The notes beneath the pieces were generated by a model that had not been told where the DNA came from, made no database searches, and worked only from the letters and a program-made list of their open reading frames with translations. From assembly GCF_001077815.2 (NCBI RefSeq), contig NZ_CP011310.1, positions 1,860,001-1,924,000 of the forward strand: 64,000 nucleotides of DNA. Direction: 5' to 3'. Of this stretch, positions 7,976-16,520 are shown piece by piece. Made by a program: the position numbers and the translations under genes. Source of the stretch: Aurantiacibacter atlanticus (lineage in GTDB: Bacteria > Pseudomonadota > Alphaproteobacteria > Sphingomonadales > Sphingomonadaceae). Positions within the stretch are counted from its first letter, which is position 1; each line of letters opens with the position of its first letter.

Positions 7976-9520
7976 TTGGGAAACTTCGCAGAAGACGTCG
8001 AGGGCTTTGACGATAGCTCTACCGAGGCGGGCGTGTGGCAATATGCCCACGCCCGCCGCGTTCGTGTAGTCGTGGACGGAGAAGATTATTTCGATCTGAT
8101 CCAGCAGGCCATGCTCAAGGCGCGTCAGCGAATACTGCTAATCGGTTGGGACTTCGATACTCGCATCCATCTCAGTCGCGGGCGTCGCTGGTGGCAGAGG
8201 GGCTGGCGTCGTGATTATCCATCGCGACTTGGCAGTTTCATCCTGTGGCTCAACCGCAATAGACCCTATCTCGAAGTCCGGATTCTAAAGTGGAGCTATG
8301 GCTTCATTAAATTCTTCGGGCGCGGCTCCATGATGCTCGACATATTGCGCTGGTGGCGTCACCGCCGGATCGATTTCAAATTCGACACAGCGCATCCTGT
8401 TGCGTGCAGCCATCACCAGAAAATCGTGGTGATCGACGATGATTTTGCCGTCTGCGGTGGGATCGACATGACCACGCGCCGCTGGGATACACGCGACCAT
8501 GCCGAAAATGATAAACGGCGCACGCGCCCTGACGGCAGACCTTATCCACCCTGGCACGATGTAACCATGATGATGGAAGGCGAAGTGGCAGGCGCTCTCG
8601 ACGTGCTTGGTCGTGCCCGCTGGGTGCGCTCGGGAGGAAAGCCGCTAAAGCCGCCGATGCCGGATGAGGGCAGTGCCTGGCCCGACGGGCTGGAGCCGCA
8701 TTTCGAGAATGTCGAAATCGGCATTGCCCGGACGCGCGCAGAATATGATGGCGACCCCAAGGTCGATGAGATCGAAAATCTATTCGTGCAACAGATCGGT
8801 GCAGCGCAGTATTTCATTTACATAGAGAATCAGTATCTGACATCGCACACTATTTGCGAGGCCATCGCCAGGCGCCTTGCCGAACCGGACCCGCCGGAAA
8901 TCGTGATAATCATGCCCGAATTTGCAGAGGGCTGGATGGAAGAAGGTGCCATGTCGCCCGCCCGCGCAAAACTGGTGCAGGCACTGCGGGAGATTGATTC
9001 CAGCAACTCTCTCCACCTCTATATTCCCTATAGTGGCGAGACGGCTATTTATGTTCATGCCAAGCTGATGATCGTGGATGACCGCATCTTGCGCATCGGA
9101 TCGGCCAACCTCAACAATCGTTCGATGGGGCTGGATAGCGAATGCGATGTCTTCATTGATTGTGAACGTACCGGAAATGCCGGAGCCACCGATGCAATCA
9201 CGCGTATCCGACATTCCATGCTTGCCGAACATCTTGGCATTGCGGAAGATGAGGTGCCCGGCCTGATTGATGAGCACGGTAGCATGTCTGAGATGATCAA
9301 GCATTGCGGTACAAATCAGCGGCGCTGGCTCAAACCCTTCCACCCGCCCGAACCGGATGAATGGCTGGTTGACCTGGCGCTGCGCGAGACGCTCGACCCT
9401 GAAGAGCCGGAGGACCTTTTTGCGATCGTGCCGCCAGGGCGTGGCCTTTTCCGCAACGGCAGCCTATTGGCCAGAGCGCGTGACAGGATAAGCAGAAAGC
9501 GTAAGAAAAAGCATGGTTGA
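7976..9520 (+). CDS. Phospholipase D family protein (cardiolipin-synthase-like)
   Basis: A 514-residue protein with two HKD (HxKx4D) catalytic motifs. The first is HQKIVVIDD with H147 and K149 followed by GGIDMTTRRWD; the second is HAKLMIVDD with H361 and K363 followed by IGSANLNNRSMG. Paired motifs form the bilobed PLD active site that transfers phosphatidyl groups through a phosphohistidine. Possible activities are phospholipid hydrolysis, transphosphatidylation or cardiolipin synthesis. There is no signal peptide and no obvious membrane segment; the C-terminus is strongly basic (RKRKKKHG). The start is TTG, and the stop overlaps folE by 8 bases. Confidence 0.88.
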   Translation: MGNFAEDVEGFDDSSTEAGVWQYAHARRVRVVVDGEDYFDLIQQAMLKARQRILLIGWDFDTRIHLSRGRRWWQRGWRRDYPSRLGSFILWLNRNRPYLEVRILKWSYGFIKFFGRGSMMLDILRWWRHRRIDFKFDTAHPVACSHHQKIVVIDDDFAVCGGIDMTTRRWDTRDHAENDKRRTRPDGRPYPPWHDVTMMMEGEVAGALDVLGRARWVRSGGKPLKPPMPDEGSAWPDGLEPHFENVEIGIARTRAEYDGDPKVDEIENLFVQQIGAAQYFIYIENQYLTSHTICEAIARRLAEPDPPEIVIIMPEFAEGWMEEGAMSPARAKLVQALREIDSSNSLHLYIPYSGETAIYVHAKLMIVDDRILRIGSANLNNRSMGLDSECDVFIDCERTGNAGATDAITRIRHSMLAEHLGIAEDEVPGLIDEHGSMSEMIKHCGTNQRRWLKPFHPPEPDEWLVDLALRETLDPEEPEDLFAIVPPGRGLFRNGSLLARARDRISRKRKKKHG

Positions 9521-10124
9521 AACAACAGGTTCGCTTGATGATGATGACGCCCGCGGCAAGGCTCACGTCCCCGAAGAAGTCGAAGACGCTGTCAGGACGA
9601 TTCTGAAATGGGCGGGTGAAGATCCCGAACGGGAGGGATTGCTGGATACGCCCAAGCGGGTCGCACGCGCATGGCTTGAATATTGCGAAGGCTACAGGGA
9701 AGATCCGTCCGTTCACCTCTCCCGCGTGTTTCACGAGGTAGGCGGCTATGACGAGATTGTGCTGCTGAAGGATATCCCGTTCCACAGCCATTGCGAACAT
9801 CACATGGCACCGATCACCGGCAAGGCGGCCATCGCTTATTTGCCTGACAAGAAGGTGGTCGGTATTTCCAAACTTGCGCGGGTGCTGCACGGCTATGCAA
9901 GGCGTCTGCAGATACAGGAACGTCTCACCGCAGAAGTCGCGCAATGCATATGGCAACATCTTCAGCCGCAAGGCGTCGCCGTTGTGATCGAGGCGCGGCA
10001 TGGCTGCATGACAGGTCGCGGCGTACGCACGCCGGGGGTTGGCATGATCACCAGCCGCATGCTGGGATGCTTCCTCAATGATGACCGCAGCCGCAAGGAA
10101 GTGCTCAGCCTGATGGGCTATTGA
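9513..10124 (+). CDS. folE: GTP cyclohydrolase I
   Basis: Converts GTP to 7,8-dihydroneopterin triphosphate, the first step of tetrahydrofolate synthesis. The 203-residue protein is standard for the family. Zinc ligands are visible as C94 and H97 in HSHCEHHMAP and C165 in ARHGCMTGRGV; the substrate region includes VGISKLARV and the C-terminal TSRMLGCF. The ATG at 9513 lies inside the end of the phospholipase D frame, so translation is probably coupled. A MurA-family gene follows 51 bases later on the same strand. Confidence 0.96.
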   Translation: MVETTGSLDDDDARGKAHVPEEVEDAVRTILKWAGEDPEREGLLDTPKRVARAWLEYCEGYREDPSVHLSRVFHEVGGYDEIVLLKDIPFHSHCEHHMAPITGKAAIAYLPDKKVVGISKLARVLHGYARRLQIQERLTAEVAQCIWQHLQPQGVAVVIEARHGCMTGRGVRTPGVGMITSRMLGCFLNDDRSRKEVLSLMGY

Positions 10125-10175
10125 TCCGCCGCCTGGCAGGGCACACGATCACAATTTGGATTTGAGGGAATTACG

Positions 10176-11468
10176 ATGACGGCATTGTACGTAAGGGGTG
10201 GCCAGCGCCTCGAGGGGAAAATTGAACCCTCGGCCAATAAGAACGCGGTGCTGCCCATATTATGCGCTACCTTGCTGAGCGACGCGCCGATCATGCTGCG
10301 CAATGTGCCGGTAATCACCGATGTGCAGCGGATACACGCCTTCTTCACCGATTTGGGGAGCACTGTGGTATGGGACATGGGCTCCCAGACTCTCGCCATT
10401 GATCATTCGACTATTCCCAACGGCGCCAAGGCCAAACTGCCCCAAGCCATGCGCGCATCGATCATGATGATCCCAGGCCTGCTCGCCCGGCTTGGCGAAG
10501 CACGGCTGGAACATGAGGTGAAGGGCTGCACGCTTGGCGCGCGCGAGATTGATCCGCATGTCGCAGTGTTCAAGGCGTTCGGGGCCGAGGTGGATTACGA
10601 AAAGAAAGACATCGTGTTTCGACACAAGGGTAGGGCAGAAGCCACGCGCATGTGGCTTGAATATGCCTCTGTCACCACGACAGAGAACTTTATCATCAGC
10701 GCGCTTACCGCCAATGGCACCAGCCAGATAGTAAACGCCGCGTGTGAGCCGCATGTGCAGGAAATGTGCACCTTCCTTGAAGCGATGGGTGCCACAATCA
10801 GGGGCAAGGGCACATCAATGGTCTCAATCGACGGGTGCAAGGAATTTGCGCCTGTTGATTACACCTTCGTAGAGGATTTCCACGAAATCGCCACTTTCCT
10901 CGCGCTGTCTGCCGTGACGGGTGGCGATATCTCGGTGCGCAATACGCGGCCTGAAGATTTCATGCTGATTGACCGGACGTTTGAGAAATTCGGCGCGGAA
11001 GTCACGCATAAGGATGGCTGGTCCCGCCTTAATGCGCCTGAAGAGCTGATCGTTCAGCAAAATTTTACCAGCCACATCACCACCAAGGTGGAGGCTGCTC
11101 CCTGGCCCTATATTCCTGCTGATCTCCTGCCGATCTTTATCGCTCTCGGCGTGAAGGCGCGGGGCCAGACGATGTTCTGGAACAAGGTCTATGAAGGCGG
11201 GCTGACGTGGCACACCGAACTTTCGCTGTTTGGCGCCCATACGCTGCTGTGTGATCCGCACCGTCTCCTCACCTTTGGCGGAGACAAGCTGGTGCCTGCA
11301 ACGGTGACCAGCCCCTATATCATTCGAGTTGCCATCGCGATGCTGATGGTTGCTGCCTCCATCGAGGGAGAATCGACCATTCTCGATGCCGATCCCATCC
11401 GCCGCGCACACCCCAATTTCGTTCAGAACATCGATTCGCTCGGCGTTAATGTCCGTTGGGACGATTGA
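10176..11468 (+). CDS. MurA-family enolpyruvyl transferase, divergent (UDP-GlcNAc 1-carboxyvinyltransferase-like)
   Basis: A 430-residue EPSP-synthase-fold protein. MurA transfers enolpyruvate from PEP to UDP-N-acetylglucosamine, the first committed step of peptidoglycan synthesis. Conserved with E. coli MurA as I recall it: K22 and N23 (SANKNAVLPIL), the MRASI arginine, the catalytic cysteine C118 and nearby R123 (KGCTLGAREIDPH), an Asp in IPADLLPIF, and late Arg residues in YIIRVAIAM and PIRRAHPNF. Not conserved: the ENR stretch of MurA reads W335-N-K, the SVGAT loop reads SVTTT, and the C-terminus is shorter. It is either the cell's MurA in diverged form or a paralogue with another acceptor. 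A GAGGGAA site precedes the ATG. Confidence 0.75.
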   Translation: MTALYVRGGQRLEGKIEPSANKNAVLPILCATLLSDAPIMLRNVPVITDVQRIHAFFTDLGSTVVWDMGSQTLAIDHSTIPNGAKAKLPQAMRASIMMIPGLLARLGEARLEHEVKGCTLGAREIDPHVAVFKAFGAEVDYEKKDIVFRHKGRAEATRMWLEYASVTTTENFIISALTANGTSQIVNAACEPHVQEMCTFLEAMGATIRGKGTSMVSIDGCKEFAPVDYTFVEDFHEIATFLALSAVTGGDISVRNTRPEDFMLIDRTFEKFGAEVTHKDGWSRLNAPEELIVQQNFTSHITTKVEAAPWPYIPADLLPIFIALGVKARGQTMFWNKVYEGGLTWHTELSLFGAHTLLCDPHRLLTFGGDKLVPATVTSPYIIRVAIAMLMVAASIEGESTILDADPIRRAHPNFVQNIDSLGVNVRWDD

Positions 11469-11495
11469 TGACGAGATATTGGATCAAATAAGGAA

Positions 11496-11525
11496 AAAGG
11501 GCGCCACAACGGGCGCCCCTTTTTA
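11496..11525. terminator. Bidirectional intrinsic terminator
   Basis: GGGCGCC (11499-11505) and GGCGCCC (11512-11518) form a perfect 7-bp stem. A-runs stand on the left and CTTTTTAT on the right, so each strand has a T-tail. It serves the MurA-like gene on plus and the convergent peroxiredoxin gene on minus. Confidence 0.88.
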
Positions 11526-11544
11526 TGCTGTTGTCTGACAGGCT

Positions 11545-12024
11545 TTAAAGCTGGCCGAGCATGTGGTCCGCGCTCGACACATTATATTCACCGGGGTCTT
11601 CGACATTGAGCTCGGTCACAACGCCATCATCGACAATCATCGAGTAACGGTTGGAGCGGGTGCCCATGCCATAGGCGGAGAAATCTGCATCAAGGCCAAC
11701 CGCCTTGGCGAATTCACCGCTGCCGTCTGCAAGCATGGTGATATCGTCCGCATTGCTGCTTTCCTTCCACGCATTCATCACGAAAGCGTCATTGACCGAA
11801 GTGCAGGCAATCTCATCGACGCCCTTGGCTTTCAGATCGGCGGCCTTTTCAACGTAGCCGGGAAGGTGTTTGGCCGAGCAGGTCGGGGTGAACGCACCGG
11901 GGACGGCGAAGAGGGCGACCTTGCGGCCCTTGAAGAACTCGCCCGAGCTGACCTTGTCCGGTCCTTCGGCGGTCGCTTTCACCAATTGTACGTCTGGAAG
12001 TTTGTCACCTTTGGAAATCGCCAT
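11545..12024 (-). CDS. Peroxiredoxin, Prx5-type
   Basis: A thiol peroxidase of 159 residues that reduces H2O2 and organic hydroperoxides. The active-site motif VPGAFTPTCS puts the peroxidatic cysteine at C49; the second cysteine, in DEIACTSVNDAFV, is typical of the Prx5/AhpE-like group. No glutaredoxin domain is fused, so it needs an external thiol donor such as glutaredoxin or thioredoxin. The ATG has AAGGACG just upstream. It diverges from ahcY across about 200 bases and converges on the bidirectional terminator at 11496-11525. Confidence 0.92.
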   Translation of the reverse strand: MAISKGDKLPDVQLVKATAEGPDKVSSGEFFKGRKVALFAVPGAFTPTCSAKHLPGYVEKAADLKAKGVDEIACTSVNDAFVMNAWKESSNADDITMLADGSGEFAKAVGLDADFSAYGMGTRSNRYSMIVDDGVVTELNVEDPGEYNVSSADHMLGQL

Positions 12025-12227
12025 GATACACCGTCCTTGTTTGAGTGGTTGTGCTGGTGAGATAGATGTTCAACGCCCAAGCGCAAGCATTGTGCCGCCA
12101 CAAATCACCGTGTCGCGGAGCCATCACCGGGGTTTACGCAAGCGCCTTGCCCGCCTATGTGCGCGATCATATTGGCGTTGCATGGAGCCCCGGCGACGCT
12201 TCACCCTTTCTTGCAGGAGAAGTGCCC

Positions 12228-13643
12228 GTGGCCGACGCCGCTTTCACCGACTATATCATCAAGGATATCGCGCAGGCCGATTACGGACGCGCTGAAATCA
12301 ACATTGCCGAAACCGAAATGCCGGGCCTGATGGCCACGCGGGAGGAATACGGCAAGGAGCAGCCCCTGAAGGGCACGCGCATCACCGGCTCGCTCCACAT
12401 GACGATCCAGACCGCCGTTCTTATCGAAACGCTGACCGCGCTTGGCGCAGAAGTTCGCTGGGCAACTTGCAACATCTATTCCACGCAGGACCACGCTGCC
12501 GCTGCCATGGCCGCGAAAGAAATCCCTGTGTTTGCGGTAAAGGGTGAAAGCCTTGCCGAATATTGGGATTATGTCGGCAATATCTTCGACTGGTCGACCG
12601 ATAGCGATGAAGATCAGACAGCGAACCTCATCCTCGATGATGGCGGCGATGCGACGATGTTTGCCCTGTGGGGTGCCCGCATCGAAGCTGGCGAAGAAAT
12701 GCCAGAGCCCGCCAATGCCGAAGAAATCGAAATGCAGCGCGCCCTGAAGGCTTTCGTCAAGAAAAAGCCTGGCTACCTTACGAAAACCGTGAAGAACCTG
12801 AAGGGCGTTTCGGAAGAAACGACCACTGGCGTTCATCGCCTGTATGCCTTGGCAAAGAAGGGCAAGCTGCCTTTCCCCGCTATCAATGTGAATGACAGCG
12901 TCACCAAGTCGAAGTTCGACAACCTTTATGGCTGCCGTGAATCGCTGGTCGATGCGATCCGCCGTGCAACAGACGTCATGCTGAGCGGCAAGGTCGCCTG
13001 CGTTGCCGGTTTTGGCGATGTCGGCAAGGGTTCGGCCCAGTCCCTCCGCAATGGCGGCGCGCGCGTGCTCGTCACTGAAATCGACCCCATTTGCGCGCTA
13101 CAGGCAGCAATGGACGGGTTCGAAGTCGTCACCATGGAAGAGGCCGTGACGCGCGCCGATATCTTTGTGACCACGACAGGCAATGAAGATGTCATCACTG
13201 CTGAACACATGAAGGCGATGAAGCCGATGAGCATCGTGTGCAACATCGGTCACTTCGATTCCGAGATCCAGATTTCCGCGCTCGACAATTACGAGTGGAC
13301 CGAATTGAAGCCCGGCACCGATCTGGTCAAATTTCCCGACGGCAAGGAAATCATCCTTCTGGCCAAGGGGCGTCTCGTAAACTTGGCATGTGCCACCGGT
13401 CACCCCAGTTTCGTGATGAGCTGTTCCTTCACCAATCAGGTGCTGGCGCAGATCGAGCTGTGGCAGAATGCCGGCGCTTACGAGAACGATGTTTATGTTC
13501 TGCCCAAGCACCTCGATGAAAAGGTTGCCGCGCTGCATCTCGACAAGCTGGGCGTGAAGCTCACCAAATTGAGCAAGCAGCAGGCCGATTACATCGGTGT
13601 ACCGGTTGAAGGCCCGTTCAAGCCTGAACATTACCGCTATTGA
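12228..13643 (+). CDS. ahcY: Adenosylhomocysteinase (S-adenosyl-L-homocysteine hydrolase)
   Basis: Reversibly cleaves S-adenosylhomocysteine to adenosine and homocysteine, clearing the methyltransferase by-product. The protein has 471 residues, including the extra segment of the long bacterial form. Substrate-domain motifs are [16 protein letters not shown] and [16 protein letters not shown]; the NAD site is [13 protein letters not shown] (about residues 258-270); the C-terminus KPEHYRY is diagnostic. I chose the GTG at 12228 because AGGAGA (12215-12220) lies 7 bases upstream and the protein then begins near the family start ([13 protein letters not shown]). The open frame from 12066 is leader; its roughly 200 bases match no SAH or SAM riboswitch I know. 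Confidence 0.97.
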   Translation: MADAAFTDYIIKDIAQADYGRAEINIAETEMPGLMATREEYGKEQPLKGTRITGSLHMTIQTAVLIETLTALGAEVRWATCNIYSTQDHAAAAMAAKEIPVFAVKGESLAEYWDYVGNIFDWSTDSDEDQTANLILDDGGDATMFALWGARIEAGEEMPEPANAEEIEMQRALKAFVKKKPGYLTKTVKNLKGVSEETTTGVHRLYALAKKGKLPFPAINVNDSVTKSKFDNLYGCRESLVDAIRRATDVMLSGKVACVAGFGDVGKGSAQSLRNGGARVLVTEIDPICALQAAMDGFEVVTMEEAVTRADIFVTTTGNEDVITAEHMKAMKPMSIVCNIGHFDSEIQISALDNYEWTELKPGTDLVKFPDGKEIILLAKGRLVNLACATGHPSFVMSCSFTNQVLAQIELWQNAGAYENDVYVLPKHLDEKVAALHLDKLGVKLTKLSKQQADYIGVPVEGPFKPEHYRY

Positions 13644-13648
13644 TCGAT

Positions 13649-13676
13649 AACCCCCTCCCCAAAACGGGAGGGGGTA
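13649..13676 (+). terminator. Hairpin after ahcY
   Basis: CCCCCTCCC (13651-13659) pairs perfectly with GGGAGGGGG (13666-13674), five bases after the ahcY stop region. No T-run follows, so it may be a 3' stabilising hairpin rather than a true intrinsic terminator. divL starts 55 bases later. Confidence 0.6.
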
Positions 13677-13728
13677 TCGCCCGCATTCCCATTGCATCGG
13701 GGCGCATGTCCTCATAGCTGGAATTGCT

Positions 13729-16086
13729 ATGGAATTGACCCCTACCGCGCTGGCCCTGCTTGGCCTGTTACTGGCCGCCTGGACTGCCGGTGCGGTGTGG
13801 CAGGTCGTCAATTCGATGGAGCGTTCGCGCTCTGCCCGAAGCGCCCGCACTATGACGCGCCGCCTGACGCGCATGATCGACGATTCGCCTGCCGTTCCCC
13901 TGCTGGTGAAGGCCGATGGCAAGATCGAAGGGCCGGAACGGCTCGCTTCGTGGCTGGGCCTCCGAAAGCTGCCTGGCTTTCTCAGCGAACTGGATGCTCG
14001 CGATGCCGGGATGACAGAAGGCGACCTTGAACAGTTGCGTGATGCGGTGCGGCGCACGCAGAAAACGGCATCACCCTTTCGCATGGTGGTGACGCCGCGC
14101 GGTTCTGAAAAAAGCCTGGCCCTGCGTGGCCAACTTGCCAATGCGGCCATTGCCAGCGGTGGGGCAGCGCTGATTTGGTGGTTCGATTTCTCTGAAAGCC
14201 AGGGTGAACTTTCACGCTTGCGCTCTGAAAAGGCGAGGGCTCGCAATGATTTCGCCGCACTTGTCGGCCTGATCGAAGCTGCCCCCATGCCCATGTGGTT
14301 TCGAGGCAATGACATGGAATTGCAGCTCGTCAATTCTGCATATGTCGATGCGGTGGCCGCCAAGAATGCTGCCGAGGTTGTCGAGAAACAAATTGAGCTG
14401 GTGGAGAAGGTCGATGGCCTTTCAGCCGCGCAGATCGCCAGGCAAGCGCTGGAAAAAAACCTCCCGATCGAACGAATTCTTCAGGCGACGGTCGGCAACC
14501 AGCGACGCACCTTGCGTGTCAGCGACCTTCCCTTGGGGACAGAAGGAATCGGCGGATATGCCGTCGATATTGAAGAGCTGGAAGAGCAGGGCCGCGCTTT
14601 CCGTGCTTTTCGTGAAGCGCAGCGTTCCATGCTGGATCAACTCTCCGTCGGCGTGGCCCAATTTGATGAAAACCGTCGACTGACCTTTGCCAACCAGCCC
14701 TTCAAGCGGATTTTCGCGCTGCCCGCCTCGGTGCAGATTGAATTGCCGCAATTCGAACGCTTCCTCGATATGGCTCGCGATAAATCGCGCCTTCCCGAGG
14801 TCCGCGATTTTCCTGAATGGCGCGCCGAGCTTGCAGCATGGTTTCAGGCCGGTGCCCCGATTGAGGACGCCTGGACCCTGCCGGACAGCACGCATTTGCG
14901 CATCGTTGGCCAGCCCATGCCCGATGGCGGGCTGGTGTTCGTAGCAGAAGATCGCTCCGAACAGCTGGCCCTTTCCGCCACGCGAGACACGCTGTTGCGC
15001 ACCCGCACAGCCACTTTCGATTCGTTGTTTGAATCGCTCGCCGTCTTCGCGCCGGATGGGCGCATGCAGTTGTGGAACCGCAGTTTTCCGGCGATCTGGG
15101 GGTTGACCGAAGAATGGTTCGACGAACATCGCCATGTCGACGATTTGCTCGACCGCATCGCCAACCGTCTGGCACGACCAGCTCAACGCAAGGCCATAGG
15201 CGATGTCGTGCGCGCCGCGACTCTTGACCGCAAGCAGCGCGGCGGTCGGGTAGTATTGTCAGACGGGCGCACATTGGAATTTGGCGGCGTGCCACTGCCT
15301 GATGGTAATGGCTTGCTGACGGTGATGGATGTGACCGATTCGACCAAGGCGGAAGAAGCCTTGCGTGAACGCGCCTCTGCGCTGGAAGAGGCGGATGCGA
15401 TGAAGACGCGCTTCCTCGCCAATATGTCCTATGAATTCCGCACGCCGCTCACCTCGATTGGCGGTTTTGCAGAGCTGTTGCAGTCAGGCGTTGCAGGCGA
15501 TCTTTCGGAGCAGGGTAGAGATTACGTCGAGGCGATCCTGTCCTCGGTGGAGCGTCTGTCCACCCAGATCGAAAGTGTGCTGGATCTGACCCAGAGCGAA
15601 GCAGGGCTCCTGCCCATCGCTACAGAAGATGTCGATTTGCTGTCCTTCTTGACCCATGTCGTGCGCAGTCGGGAGGACGCAATCGAGAGCAAGGGACTAA
15701 CGCTTGATTTGCGCGGCGACAAGAGTGCAGGGACAGTCAGCGCCGATCGTCGGCAATTGGGCCGCGCGCTGGGCAATCTGCTCGACAATGCGATCTCGGC
15801 CACGCCGGAATCTGGACGGATCCTGGTCGCTTTGACTCGCCGTAAATCGGGCGCGCGCATCGTCATTTCGGATAATGGCGAAGGCATGAAGCCAAGCGAG
15901 CTGGCGCGCGCGCTAGATGGCTATCGGCTCGCGGGAGCAGAAGGAAATGGTGGTAACGGTGGCAATGGCGGGAAACGCGGCCTCGGCCTGCCGCTTGCCC
16001 GCCAATTGATCGAGGCACATGGTGGAAGGCTGGAAGTCCAGTCGGAAAAGGGTGCCGGGACCACAGCAACGGTGATGCTTCCGTGA
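13729..16086 (+). CDS. divL: DivL-type tyrosine pseudokinase / cell-cycle sensor
   Basis: A 785-residue membrane-anchored histidine-kinase homologue with one N-terminal membrane helix (ALLGLLLAAWTAGAVW), several PAS-like modules (about residues 170-540), then the dimerisation and ATPase domains. At the phospho-acceptor site the sequence is ANMSYEFRTPLTSIGGF, so Tyr568 replaces the usual His, the hallmark of Caulobacter DivL (Tyr550), a regulator of the CckA-CtrA phosphorelay. The ATPase boxes remain: GNLLDNAISATP, ISDNGEGMK and GLGLPLARQLIEAHGG, with a Gly/Asn repeat (three NGG units) in the ATP lid. The stop overlaps tsaE by 4 bases. Whether it regulates CckA in this organism is inferred. 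Confidence 0.9.
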   Translation: MELTPTALALLGLLLAAWTAGAVWQVVNSMERSRSARSARTMTRRLTRMIDDSPAVPLLVKADGKIEGPERLASWLGLRKLPGFLSELDARDAGMTEGDLEQLRDAVRRTQKTASPFRMVVTPRGSEKSLALRGQLANAAIASGGAALIWWFDFSESQGELSRLRSEKARARNDFAALVGLIEAAPMPMWFRGNDMELQLVNSAYVDAVAAKNAAEVVEKQIELVEKVDGLSAAQIARQALEKNLPIERILQATVGNQRRTLRVSDLPLGTEGIGGYAVDIEELEEQGRAFRAFREAQRSMLDQLSVGVAQFDENRRLTFANQPFKRIFALPASVQIELPQFERFLDMARDKSRLPEVRDFPEWRAELAAWFQAGAPIEDAWTLPDSTHLRIVGQPMPDGGLVFVAEDRSEQLALSATRDTLLRTRTATFDSLFESLAVFAPDGRMQLWNRSFPAIWGLTEEWFDEHRHVDDLLDRIANRLARPAQRKAIGDVVRAATLDRKQRGGRVVLSDGRTLEFGGVPLPDGNGLLTVMDVTDSTKAEEALRERASALEEADAMKTRFLANMSYEFRTPLTSIGGFAELLQSGVAGDLSEQGRDYVEAILSSVERLSTQIESVLDLTQSEAGLLPIATEDVDLLSFLTHVVRSREDAIESKGLTLDLRGDKSAGTVSADRRQLGRALGNLLDNAISATPESGRILVALTRRKSGARIVISDNGEGMKPSELARALDGYRLAGAEGNGGNGGNGGKRGLGLPLARQLIEAHGGRLEVQSEKGAGTTATVMLP

Positions 16087-16520
16087 AGCGGGAACTGCCA
16101 GATCTTGCAGCAATGGACGCTTTCGGAACCGTCATTGCGAGCCGCTTGCAAAGCGGCGATGTCATTGCGCTGACAGGTGGGCTGGGGGCGGGAAAGACCA
16201 CGCTTTCGCGCGCAATCCTGCGGGCGTTGGGGCATGAAGGGGAAGTTCCATCACCCACCTTCACGATCATCGAAACCTATGATGAACTCGATCCGCCGGT
16301 CGTCCATGCAGATTTCTATCGCCTCGAAGATCCCGATGAAATGCGCCAGCTGGGGCTGGACGATTACCGAGAGGGCGCAGTGCTCATCGCTGAATGGCCC
16401 GAACAGGCCGGTGGCTTTGCACATGAACCGTCCTGTCTCTCCATTCGGCTTGAAACTGCGAAAAGAGGGCGTTTGGCCGTTGTCGAGGGCGGTCCGGCTT
16501 GGCTAGAGCGAATGCCATGA
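16083..16520 (+). CDS. tsaE: tRNA threonylcarbamoyladenosine biosynthesis ATPase TsaE
   Basis: The ATPase partner of TsaB and TsaD in forming the t6A37 modification of ANN-decoding tRNAs. The 145-residue protein has Walker A GGLGAGKTTLSRAIL (about residues 32-46) and the family motifs VPSPTFTIIETY, HADFYRL and IAEWPEQ. The start ATG-like GTG overlaps the divL stop, and the gene ends in an ATGA overlap with the next gene, so it is read in the same transcript. The position next to divL matches other alphaproteobacteria. Confidence 0.95.
   Translation: MKRELPDLAAMDAFGTVIASRLQSGDVIALTGGLGAGKTTLSRAILRALGHEGEVPSPTFTIIETYDELDPPVVHADFYRLEDPDEMRQLGLDDYREGAVLIAEWPEQAGGFAHEPSCLSIRLETAKRGRLAVVEGGPAWLERMP

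Noticed and set aside
12025..12227. SAM or SAH riboswitch in the ahcY leader
   Set aside because: I could not fit the conserved core of the SAH, SAM-II or SAM/SAH classes to this 200-base stretch; a covariance search would be needed.
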